Below, piece after piece: positions 10,912 to 21,582 of a stretch of 64,000 bases of DNA. Position numbers and translations under genes: made by a program. Every line of letters begins with the position of its first letter. Position 1 is the stretch's first letter. The notes under the pieces are model-generated. The model had not been told where the DNA came from. It made no database searches and was given only the letters and a program-made list of their open reading frames with translations. This stretch comes from Chenopodium formosanum (taxonomy: Eukaryota; Streptophyta; Magnoliopsida; Caryophyllales; Amaranthaceae): assembly GCA_024500155.1 (NCBI GenBank), contig CM044857.1:3970501-4034500 (forward strand), given 5' to 3'.

Positions 10912-13521
10912 TTGTGGCATTTCCGTCTTAGCCACATTAACATCAAACGCATCAAGAAACTTCTACAGGAAGGTGTTCTTGACTCATTCGATTTACAATC
11001 GTTTGAAAATTACGAAGGATGTTTATTGAGCAAGATGATAAAGCATCCATTCTCCAAGTTGGGAGAAAGGGCAAGTGACTTATTGGGCCTAATACACACC
11101 GATGTATGTGGACCAATGAGCACAACCACAAGGAACGGCCATCGATATTTTATCACCTTCACAGACGACTATAGTAGATATGGATATGTCTACCTTATGT
11201 CGCACAAATCTGAATCGTTTGAGAAATTCAAAGAATTTCAGAGTGAAGTTGAAAATCAGCTTGGCAAGAAAATCAAAGCCCTTCGATCAGATCGAGGTGA
11301 CGAATACTTGAGCCAAGAATTCGATGACCATCTGAAAGAAAAGGCCATACTTTCAGAATTGACACCTCCAGGGACTCAACAATGGAACGGAGTATCCGAA
11401 AGGAGAAATCGAACCTTGCTAGACATGGTACGATTAACAATGGGTCTTAGTGATCTTCCTATGTCTTTCTGGGGACACGTACTTCTAACCGCGACACTAA
11501 CACTAAATTGTGCTCCATCAAATGCTGTAGAAAAGAATCCATATGAATTATGGACGAAGAAACCTCACAGGTTGTCTTTTCTCAAGATTTGGGGATGCGA
11601 AGCATATGTCAAGAAATTAATTTTAGACAAACTTCACCCCAAATCTGACAAGGTCTTCTTTGTGGGCTACCCAAAAAAAACCAAAGGGTATTACTTCTAC
11701 AACAAATCCGAGAACAAAGTGTTTGTTGCTTGTGATGGTGTCTTTTTGGAGAAGGAACACCTTTCCAAAATGACAATTAGGAGGAAAATCGAACTCGATG
11801 AAGTTCGAGAGGACGAGCAACAAAATCAAATTGACAGTCAAAGTGCTCAAACAGCATCTGTTGACGTTGGTCAAAATGTGCAAAGTCAAACCGACAATGC
11901 AAATGCTCAATCCGTTACCCTACGTAAGTCGCAGAGGCCAAGGTCTCAACCTGATAGGTATCTTGGTGTCGTATTAACCGAGAATCAGGACATCCTAGTA
12001 GTGGATGGAGACGAACCGGCAACCTACAAGCAACCGATGGCGAGCTCTGACTCTGCTAAATGGCAAGAAGCCATGAGATCTTAAATGGATTCCATGTTTG
12101 AAAATCAAGTATGGGACTTAGTTGACTTACCTGAAGGCTACATACCTATCGGATGTAAGTGGATTTTCAAATTGAAAACCGACAAAGATAGAAATGTATT
12201 CATTTACAAAGATAGACTGGTAGCAAAAGGTTACAGAAAAATCCACGCTGTTGATTATGATGATACATTTTCTCCTATCGCAATGCTTAAATCCGTTCGG
12301 ATCATCCTAGCGATTGCTGCGTATTACAATTATGAAATATGGTAGATGGACGTCAAACTCGCCTTCCTCAATGGAATTTGGAAAAAACTGTGTATATGAC
12401 ACAGCCTGAAGGTTTTGTCGACCAAAACAATGTTAGGAAGGTATGAAAGCTTAAAAAGTCCATTTATGGGCTAAAGCGAGCTAGCAGAAGTTGGAATCTG
12501 CGATTCGATAAAACCATCAGTAAGTTTGGTTTTATCAAGAATCTAGATGAGCCTTGTGTTTACAAGAAGGTCAGTGGGAGTGACATCGCCTTCCTAGTCT
12601 TATATGTCGATGACATACTGCTCGTTGGAAATAGCATTCCGATGCTGGAGTCTGTAAAGGCCTGGCTTGAAAAAATGTTTTTCAATGAAAGACTTGGGAG
12701 AGGCTCAGTACATATCGGGCATCAAAATCTACAGGGATAGATCTAAGAGGATGATTGGATTGAGCTAAAGTACTTACATTGATAAGGTACTGGCACGATT
12801 CAATATGGAAGAGGCCAAGAGAGGACACCTACCCATGTCACATGGCATAACCCTAAGCAAGAAGCAGTGTTCAAAGACACCTGATGAGCGGGAAAGGATG
12901 AATCAGATTCCATATGCTTCACTTATTGGATCGATCATGTATGACATGATATGTACTAGGCCAGATGTATCATATGCCTTGAGTGCTACGAGCCGATACC
13001 AATCAGACCTAGGAGAGGCGCATTGGACTGCGGCCAAGAATATCATAAAGTACCTAAAAAGGAACAAGGATAAATTCCTGGTATATGGTGGCTCAGAAGA
13101 ACTAGTTGTTGAAGGTTATACCGACGCAAGCTTCCAAACAGACAGAGACAATTTCAAATCACAGTCTGGATATGTGGTCTGTCTAAATGGAGGAGCGTTT
13201 AGTTGGAAAAGTGCCAAGCAGAGCACAATTGTAGATTCTACAACTGAAGTCGAATACTTGGCAGCTGTTGAAGCGGCTAAGGAGGCAATTTGGATTCGTA
13301 AGTTCGTTGGTGCACTTGATGTTGTACCCTCCATCAAGGGTCCAATAGCCCTCTATTGTTACAACAATGGAGCTATTGCTCAGGCCAGATAGCCAAGGGA
13401 ACATCAGAAGGTCAAACATGTCAAGCAGCAATTTCACATGATAAGGGAATGGAAATCAGAAGGTGAAATCAGAATTTTTAAAGTTGGAATGGACGGCAAT
13501 GTAGCCGATCCACTTACTAAA
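10912..13521 (+). pseudogene. pol: copia-1 pol: integrase, reverse transcriptase, RNase H
   Basis: Integrase (10912-12084): pre-integrase region WHFRLSHIN with H-x-H spacing, then catalytic acidic residues in HTDVCGP, RSDRGDEYL and NGVSERRNRT. Reverse transcriptase starts after an in-frame TAA at 12082-12084 (FENQVWDLVDLPEG, GCKWIFKLKTD). It has further stops and frameshifts near 12342-12470 and carries the catalytic motif LYVDDILLVGN near 12600. RNase H (12805-13392) has CTRPDVSYAL, GYTDASFQ and a late TTEVEYLA motif, followed by a TAG. The tail ADPLTK is cut by the solo LTR at 13522 and resumes at 15441. The order integrase before reverse transcriptase identifies Ty1/copia. Confidence 0.9.
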
Positions 13522-15440
13522 TTTAGGGAATATTTCAAGCATCCCACACTTGATCCCCATTGTGATCATACACTTAAGCATGGTGGCGTCCAAAGGGAAG
13601 GAAGCTAGAGCAAAAGAGTCACCAACAAGTTTTAGAAACTTGTAATTCGTTCATAGGGTAAAGGTTACACCCCTTCACAATCCGTGAGATCGCTAACTCC
13701 ATAGTAGTTTGGAACCATGACTGGATATTCGGGGATGAAGGTACAAATCCAACCTAAAAGAGATTGAACCTGCCCTAAATAGGCCTCTACTTTATTCTTC
13801 TCATATTCATGTGCACTTTCTGACTAACATACAATCCATTTATTAACCCTAAACCTGTTTAATCTATCTTGGTTGAATATTAATGCACAAACAAATCTAT
13901 TATTGGCGATCACTTGAATTAAAATCATATTAGCCTAAATAAAATTATTAATTATCTTATTAAGCGTGATTTCAAATACAAATTCCCTTTAAACCTGCAA
14001 GAGAGGGCGTGATCAAGCAATAACAATAATATCAAGCAACATAATAATATTGACACAACAAATCATCATCATCATAATAATCTTAATCTCATCAAAGCAT
14101 AATAATATTAGCAAGATCCTAAGCATGATACTAACACGATTAACAAATCCTAGCATGTCATTAGACAATAAAAATCAAAGATTTATCCCTAACATGATAC
14201 TAACATGATAGAAGAAATAGGAAGCAACCTAAACATGATACTAGAAAGCAATAAATAACATCCTAACATGATACTAGGAATTAAATTAATATAAACACGC
14301 TTTCTAAAGAAATAGAGCAATGAAATTATTCACTTTGTTGCCTCGTATCTCTTTCTATCAAAACAATACACACGTAAGTAACTTCAATGAAAATATTAAA
14401 TCAAACAATTAATTTAAATAATTGAAGTAGGGATTCGGGACCAAACCCTAAAAAATTATCAACCTTTCACGTCTAGGGCGAAGGCAACTTCAAGCTTGGC
14501 TAGGTGTATTCGAATTTCGTGAATGAGGAATGATGTATTTTTAAAATGCTAGGTTTAGAAAGAGGGAGAAAGAATAAGCTTCTAGCTTTGAGAGAAAAAG
14601 AGAATAGAAAGATGATTGTTGATTTGAAAACGGGGAATAACGCCCCTATTTATAGAGAAAACTGTCCAGAAACGATAAAAAAGAGTCTGAAATTGACTTG
14701 GAGTAAAACTGCTTCCATTGCGATGCAATATAGCTATCGCGACGCGATGGCACTATCGCGATGCGATGGGCCTATCGCGACGCGATGGCTCTATCGCGAT
14801 GCGATTGGCTCCTCGCAGCGCAATGGCGCGGATATGATAAAAATGCTTTACAGAGTCCTTAGCCCAATATAATTAGGTAACTAAACTCCGTAATTATCAC
14901 AATTAAAATCAGTTTTATCATTAAAACACTTGTTTTATTCCAAATTAAAGTCATTATCCTTTCTAAATAGAATAAAAGTATAATTATCAATCCTAATTCC
15001 ACTAGAACTTAAAAGAACCTTCTAGATTATTCTAGAAGATTAACGTCAATCCTAATGACTTTAGGAATAATAATTAATGGACCCTCCACTTGAACATTGG
15101 ATCGTATATAAAATTAATTTTGGGCCCAGCTTAGTATTTTGTCCATAACTTCCTCATTATTTATCGGAATTGGGCTTATAATATATCGTTGGAAAGCTCT
15201 TTTCGAGCCCATCCAATTACACAATTATTGGACCCATATCATGGACCAAATTAAATTGGACTAGACATTTTCATAAACGGGGTACGCAAAGAAAGATTTT
15301 GGAAAACAGAAAGAAGTATTTTTATTAAAAACAAGTGCATCACGAGACTCTTTCACATTTCACCTCGTTCGATAATCAATGACGTGAAAGATATTCATCA
15401 TTGGGTTTGGTTTTTGGGGAGACACAATCATGTGTCTATA
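13522..15440 (-). mobile_element. Solo Tat/Ogre-like LTR in copia-1 pol
   Basis: This 1919-bp LTR is flanked by perfect CTAAA duplications at 13517-13521 and 15441-15445. The duplication falls inside the conserved codons for DPLTKPLP of copia-1, so the insertion point is certain. Its ends have decayed (TTTAGGG and GTCTATA in place of TGTAGGG and GTCTACA). The TATA box on the minus strand is at 14646-14654. A palindromic TATCGCGAcGCGATGG-type array lies just upstream at about 14716-14830. Confidence 0.92.
14546..14872 (+). repeat. TCGCGA/CGCGAT palindrome array in LTR
   Basis: Within this span, 14716-14830 holds four to five copies of a roughly 20-bp unit of the form TATCGCGAYGCGATGG. Each is a near-perfect palindrome, and they sit in an otherwise AT-rich LTR. 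The open frame over it is a consequence of the repeat and is not a gene. Confidence 0.8.
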
Positions 15441-15520
15441 CTAAACCTCTGCCTCAAGTAAAGTACAACAAGCACGTTGAGGCAATGGGAATCAGGCACG
15501 TTGGTGATTGGCTTTGATTT
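15441..15520 (+). pseudogene. pol: copia-1 pol C-terminal end
   Basis: After the second CTAAA the frame reads on as PLPQVKYNKHVEAMGIRHVG and then a stop. This is the usual end of copia Pol and continues directly from ADPLTK at 13521. It proves that the LTR between is an insertion. Confidence 0.85.
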
Positions 15521-16396
15521 CCTTGCTTAGTGTTTTAATTAACTTTGAACATTTTAATGTAAAACACTATGATGAACCATTCAAATTTTTTGAGTAATTT
15601 AATTTCATGCAATTTTATCACTCCGTATTTATTTAATTGTGGTTTAAGATTAAATATTGAGTCCATTCGATTTTGAGAATATTCAAAATAGGGTATCAAG
15701 ACCAGTTTTGGATAAAGAAACACCTATTGAGTGAGCATTGAATATTATAATCGAAAATTATCCCTAATTGAGGTCATTTAAATAATGGATGATTGATGAC
15801 CACTTGAGATTAGTGTGTAGTTTGATTTATAGCACTATTTCTTGTGCTACAAGGACAAGATTGTCATAAATCATTTGCACGGGTATTGGTTTAGAACCAT
15901 ACCGGATTAACCTATGAGAATACTTTAATAGATTTAAAAATCGTCATAAGTACACCTCTCATTATTGCTATCAGAACCTCTTTTCTCGACCATGAGTATT
16001 TTGAGTTCTCTTGTTTGAGTACTAATCCGCTTTGATGTTCACCAAACGTCTATCGTACATGGGGATTATAACGGCAACACTCGGGCGGCTAGGTCCTTTT
16101 AGTAAGAGAAGCTGACAGTACAAGACTAGGAATGTCCCCCTATTAACCATAGGGAACATGTCTTTGTTGTTTACAAGGCCTCTCGAAGAGCGAGACTGTA
16201 AAAATGCATGGCCGTGCTCAGATGGATTTAAGAAATTATCTGCTTATTGACAGTCAAACTCGGATTTCGAGAAACACTTTTGGACGTATCAGGATGACGA
16301 ATAATCTTACCTCATAGTTCATGAAGAGACATTAAAAGACATAGGAAATTGGCTATACACAAAAATCGCACTTGTCCGAAAGGACAAGTGGGAGAT
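15521..16396 (+). other. copia-1 3' noncoding region and polypurine tract
   Basis: About 870 bp between pol and the 3' LTR without coding sequence. Blocks in it (GTTCACCAAACGTC near 16038, ATGGGGATTATAA near 16059, AATGCATGGCCGTGCTCA near 16203) recur at the same place in the second copia family at 29990-30225, and on the minus strand at about 59000-59250. The polypurine tract AAGTGGGAGA at 16386-16395 directly precedes the LTR. Confidence 0.75.
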
Positions 16397-17718
16397 TGAT
16401 AGGAATGGTGTCCTTCGAACAAGTGTATTATTCCGATAGAGGGTTCGGAAATATTGGAAAGCTAATTATTCAGTGAGGTCAAGTGATCGGAATGCCTAGT
16501 TGGAGGCTGCTTCCGATTAGTAATATTAATGTATAATTAATATTACAGCTTAATTTTGACTGAACCCTTCAGGTTACACCCAAGCAACTAACGATCTGAC
16601 ATGATGAGTTAATCCGGAAGGAATTAATGAGCCGCTCGAGTATTATGAACATTAACGCCGGATATCGAGCTAGGAACGTCGAGACCGAGCGTCGCAAGTC
16701 GAGTTGATTTAATAATAAAACGACGAGACGGTAAAAATCAATTAATTAATAAACTACCAAAATACCTCTAGCATCGGAATGCCCCGAGCAAAACTGAGTG
16801 CTAGGGGCAATGGTGCTAGCATGCGCACCACACCAAGCCAAGGGTGCTGGGTGCACATGGCTAGCAGGTAGCTGGCGCATCGCTAGCAATGCTAGCAGCA
16901 CCAGCCACACACAAGCAGCATCAGCAGCCCACATTACGTGCGTAGCTTGTTACGCGCATGTGCGGGCTGGTGCGAGGCCAGCACGCTACTGCTGGCGCGC
17001 CCAGCAAGCAGCGCCCAGCAGCAGCCCGCTAGCAAGCGTGGCATGCTTGCTAGGCCGCGCATGCTAGTGACCAACCAGCAGCCCAGCCAAGGGGCCAGAC
17101 GCCAGCAAGGCAGCCTTGACACCCAAGGCTAGGCACGCCACATGGCGCTGCGTGGTTGGCTCCGGGTGAGAGTGTATATGGCGGTTGGGGATGCTTAGGG
17201 GGCAAGGCTTTGGTACCCCCCCTCTTGTGGTCCTCACCTAACCTCTCCCTCCTTGTTACCACTCGTTGATTAATTATTGCTTTGTTATTTTTCTTTTGTT
17301 TTTGAATTAAAAATAAAATGAAAAATGATTTTGACCAACTCTCCCACATTGATGGGAGAGTGAAATGTTTTCTTGGAATTCTCTATAAATACCCATGTAT
17401 TGGGACTTGAGAATTTCACTTGAGTTGGAACTTAAAAAGGCATCTCCATAATAATGAGAAAACCTTTAAGTTCACATAAAACTCGAGTAGTTGTTTTTGG
17501 TCCGAACTCATCCAAACTCCGAGTTAGAGACCGTTCGGGTCGTTGTTGCAGGTGGACTATCGTTGGAGGTCTACGCCCTTGCGAGACTCGCTTTCGAAGT
17601 AAGAGCTCGTCGGAACGAGTGAAGCACGCATCAAGGGTAAGATGGTATTTTTACTCTATCTTGTTATTTATGTCTTTTATTTAGGTTAATTGTGAGCGGG
17701 TCTTGGGGTCGGGTTTCG
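16397..17718 (+). mobile_element. copia-1 3' LTR, cut by Tekay insertion
   Basis: Starts TGATAGGAATGG right after the polypurine tract. TATAAATA is at 17384-17391. Upstream, 16790-17150 is strongly GC-rich and full of GCTAGCA, GCCAGC and CCAGCA motifs. The LTR is broken at 17718 by the Tekay-type LTR, and the rest of it is not found after that element. Confidence 0.8.
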
Positions 17719-18852
17719 TGTAATACCCCGTATTTTCGTACGTATTTTCTAATTAATTAATTAGGAATTATTTTATAAAAAGGGTTATTTAGTAAATTAA
17801 TTGTTTGGAGCCAAAATAATATTTGAATTTTGGCGCCAAAAGTATTTTGAAAACTAATCATGATTTTGGATAAGATTTATTATCCATTTATCTTATTCTA
17901 AAAACCGGATTATTTACATATTTCGGATATTTTAATTAAAGCAAAATAATATTTTATTAATTATTTAATATGGCCGAATATTCCCAATAATGAGTTAAGG
18001 AATTTTGGATTTTCCATGAATGGAAAATCTGATTTTCTTGGTTATTTATTGGTAAATAATTGGTATTTAATTAATTAATTATTTAATTATTTATTCTATA
18101 TAATTTATACAATTATTTTATTCCTTAAAAACCGAGCAAAATCTTCCTAAATATCTTTAGAGGAATCCGAAAATTTGAGCTATGGTAAGCTCAATATTTT
18201 CGGCCCTCTCTAATTATTTTAGGGGAATTTATTTTGGTAAAATTGTATTTTAAATTATCTCCCAAAATCTCTTATTTTCCTTAATTCTATTTCTCCATCT
18301 TTTTAATATCTAATCATCATATTTTCTTGCCATTCATTCTTCTTAATTATTCCCCAAGTAATTCCAATTTCCTTATTATTTTTCATGACATACATACATT
18401 CCATATTCAATTATACACAATCACCTTAATATCCAAACTTTCCTTAATCCTTTTACTCACTTCTCCAACTAATCCCTTAAACCCTACTTACCATAATTCT
18501 TCCCACATTCTCTTGCTATAATTATTGCATGAGCTAGCCTATAAATATCCCTCCATACCTCTCACATTTTCACACCAATTCTCTTCTTTTCTTCTCCTCT
18601 TTTTACACAAATCATCCCATTTATCTTTAAAGCCAATTTTCGAGCACTTCTGGTCAGTTTTTGGGGTATTGACGTTTCATAGAAGGTTGTTCCTCTCGAA
18701 ATATCCTTGAGGTTAGGCTTAAGAATCTACCCAATTCGGAGTTATATCAAAGGAGTTACAGCCTCTCAAGTTCTGCCTATTATTTCCAACGCAAATCCAA
18801 TTCTTCTCTTTTCCTTGGTTTCTTATCTTTTCTTCTTCTCTTCTCTTATTCA

Positions 18853-18923
<71 letters not shown>

Positions 18924-20179
18924 GGGGGATTTATTAAAATTATTATGAGTAGTTTTAATTATATAAAATCAGATTTTTAATGATGTTTATGAAAATTAAT
19001 TTAAAAGGTTCATGTACATATAGTTGGGAGGTTTTTAATTTAATTATTGTGATTACTTGTTAATCTTATATTGATTAAGGTTATATTTATTTGTAGGGTG
19101 TGTTCGATCAAGATTCTTGAGGTTCATTTTGTGTGATTTTGCTAAGCAAGGATCAAGGTACGTTAGGTGGCTAGATACCTTGAAAGTGATGGGTTTGAAT
19201 AAGCATGTTCGAATGATTTTATGATGATTGAATTAAATTTAATTAAATTGAATTGAATTATAATTTATGAAATCAAATCATGTTTAAATAAATTGGTTTT
19301 GATAAATAAATTGGTGTATTAATTTTATATCATGTTTTAAATAATTAAAATTATTATTCAGCTTTAAAAGGGTTTGATTTTGAAAGCATGTGGATTTAAA
19401 TAAAAAGGGAGTTTGAATTATTATTATTAAAGGTTGGAATTATTAGATTTAAAGAGGATTTATTGAATTATTATTATTAATGCTTTACAAGCATGTTGGT
19501 AATCCCACTATGCGGATAAGGTTTATTGATAAGGCCTTGGACTTTGTATGACCGGGTCTTTCCTCAAGAATAGCCTTGTAACATAAGGAGACTAGCTTGG
19601 GGGTGTGCACACTTGGGTGAGGAATTGGTTTTAAAGGAATTAGATTAAAAGGAATTGGTTTTAAAGAGGAATTGGTTTATTAAATTGACTATTGATATTG
19701 ATTATTGAAATTGGTTTGGAATTTTTGAGTTGGAATTATTGGTTAAATCATTGGAAAGGATGAAATTGATTTCAAAAGCATGTTTGCTAATAAATTGAGT
19801 TTAATTATCTTGCACTTATCGTACTTAGCATATTTTGCTAATCCGTATTACTTGTTTTGTTTTGGTTCGCCCTGTTTACCTTAATGGTAAGCAATGTTGA
19901 CTAATTTTAGGTGGGGTTAATAATTGAGCATATGGAGTCCCGGGAATGGTTTCACCTACATTAGGAAATGTTGGTCTCATGACAATGTTTACTATTTATA
20001 AGTCTATTATTAATAAGAGAAGAGTATTGAAGTTTTCCGCTGCAAAGTATTGGTTTTGTTTAGTAAGTTTTAGTAGCCTTGCGTAATCACGCGGCGGTAA
20101 TACGCCTAAGTCTATCTCTATGGTATAATTATACGTATTATACTAGTATTTCCGTAGAGGGAGATTTGGGGGTGTTACA
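17719..20179 (+). mobile_element. Tekay-like 5' LTR
   Basis: A 2461-bp LTR, TGTAATACCCCG to GGGTGTTACA. TATAAATA is at 18540-18547, followed by a pyrimidine-rich stretch and an (ATT)n tract at 18853-18923. It lies within the copia-1 3' LTR. Confidence 0.9.
18853..18923 (+). repeat. (ATT)n microsatellite in Tekay LTR
   Basis: About 71 bp of uninterrupted ATT units in the transcribed part of the LTR. The leucine-rich ORF over it is an artefact of the repeat. Confidence 0.95.
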
Positions 20180-20182
20180 AAG

Positions 20183-20191
20183 TGGTATCAG
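20183..20191 (+). other. Primer-binding site, initiator tRNA-Met type
   Basis: TGGTATCAG starts three bases after the LTR end, as in most Tekay elements. The match to initiator tRNA-Met stops after nine bases (TTTTAA follows), so the site has decayed or is a variant. Confidence 0.75.
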
Positions 20192-20744
20192 TTTTAACGG
20201 TCCTAAAAAGATTAAAATTGGAGTAATAATAAAATTATGGGTAGACTTAAGAAGGGCATATAGGATAGATAGAGTTTCGCATTGTGTGAGAGTCAAAAGC
20301 TTTATTTTTATGTAAAACTTCTTCCCTATTTGTGGAAAGATGAATTAGAAAAGGATGCTCGAGTTCTCTACGGAGGCTTATAATGGGTACGACTCTCTGT
20401 CTAGGAAAGGCTCTCCTTAACGTTGTAGGTAACTTTCCTGGGAGACGCGGACTCGACCGTCCTATAATCATGATTCCAGTACATATTTATTATTTTCGAA
20501 AATAAAAAGAATTGAAATTATTTGAAACTTGAGTATGCGATTCTGTGTGCATTAAAGTTGGTGTTAAAACACCTTAAAGTGTGTATAAGGGGTCCGAAAT
20601 TTTGGAGTGCTACCCATGATTGGGTGATTTTGAGTTATACTTGGTTTATTGAGTTATGAATTGCTTATTGCAAATTGATTTTGAATTGAATTATCTGTGT
20701 GATTCAAAATTTAATTAATTGTTTTGCATGTGTGTGTGAAACAG

Positions 20745-21582
20745 ATGGAAAAGATTGATGAAATGAGACACCATTATTTTGACATTCATTACTTGAAAGA
20801 TAGTGGAGTCACAGTTAGTGATTTCATGACTGGAATTTGTACTTTGGCCCTAACCCTTTATGAGAGGTTTGGTGAGGAAGTCTTGACCCAACAACCTTGG
20901 ATGGTCCTTTTGGCCTTGGCCCATTTACCTAGAATTGAGAAATATCAACCTCTTTTGATAAATATGGGGATGTGATCAAGGAAAATGGGATGTGGAATGA
21001 GAAGCATCATAATGAAGGGAAATCGTTAGCAAGCATTTCTAGCCTTAAGAGAGACTTGCACTATGTGGAGCGCAAGTATGAACCTAGGAGAAAAATTGTG
21101 AAAATTCCTAAGCCTCCAAAAGGTTGCACTTATGGAGAAAATGACCAAATGTACTACCTAAATGCCCAAATACCTTTCTTTTACCCAAGGAAGCGTTATG
21201 AATATATGGAATCTAGTGATGAATCCATACCACCTCTTAGTAGGGGCAAGCATTACCGTTCTCCTACCCAAACTCCAAGCTATGAATCTTCAAAACAACC
21301 TAGCCCAAAAGTCCATTTCCATGTTGCAAAAAGGCCTATAACTCGTTCTCAAACTGCAAAAGAAAGAGCCCAAAACCCTAACGCTTCTTCAGGCCAACCT
21401 CGTGGTGATTTAAGCCCAATAAAAAGCCCAAGTTACACTCCTGGCCCAGACAGAAATATAATAAGTCAGGGTCAAGCTCATCAGGCCTTATTCCAAGCTA
21501 TAGTGGTTACAACCTTACTCTCATGGCCGAACCAAGTAATAGAAGTGATGATCCAGATTATGATCCTATTAAAGATGGTTAT
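20745..21582 (+). pseudogene. Unrecognised leader ORF of the Tekay-like element
   Basis: This ORF lies between primer site and gag, where Tekay elements normally have only leader RNA. I place the start at 20745 (MEKIDEMRHH), because the upstream in-frame codons look like a pyrimidine tract plus AAACAG, which could be a splice acceptor. The first part (about 75 residues) is mixed and hydrophobic (DFMTGICTLALTLYERFGEE). A one-base frameshift near 20971 joins it to a 200-residue basic, Pro/Ser-rich part (KIPKPPKGCTYGENDQMYYL, then ITRSQTAKERAQ). The frame is cut by a solo LTR at 21583; after that LTR it would read about six more codons to a stop near 23510. No Gag, Pol or known domain was recognised. 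It might be a captured host exon or an old accessory protein. Confidence 0.5.

Larger units (their letters stand above)
8645..17718 (+). mobile_element. Ty1/copia retrotransposon (copia-1), degraded
   Basis: The order of parts is leader, gag, integrase, reverse transcriptase, RNase H, a long 3' noncoding part, polypurine tract and 3' LTR, which is Ty1/copia order. The 5' LTR is missing (an Ogre-like 5' LTR ends at 8644). Pol is split by a solo LTR at 13522-15440, and the 3' LTR is cut by a Tekay-type element at 17719. Several stops and a missing protease show it is dead. Confidence 0.9.

Noticed and set aside
14041..14300. Repeated CATGATACTA motifs that looked like a CRISPR-like array (also 3000-3250, 7380-7600, 22180-22400)
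   Set aside because: The motif AACATGATACTAGGAA recurs with irregular spacing inside every Ogre-like LTR copy. There are no constant spacers, and the context is a plant nuclear retrotransposon.
16746..17349. Several Ala/Ser-rich ORFs on both strands
   Set aside because: They lie in the GC-rich palindromic patch of the copia-1 LTR. Stop codons are rare there because of composition, and no domain or start context supports them.
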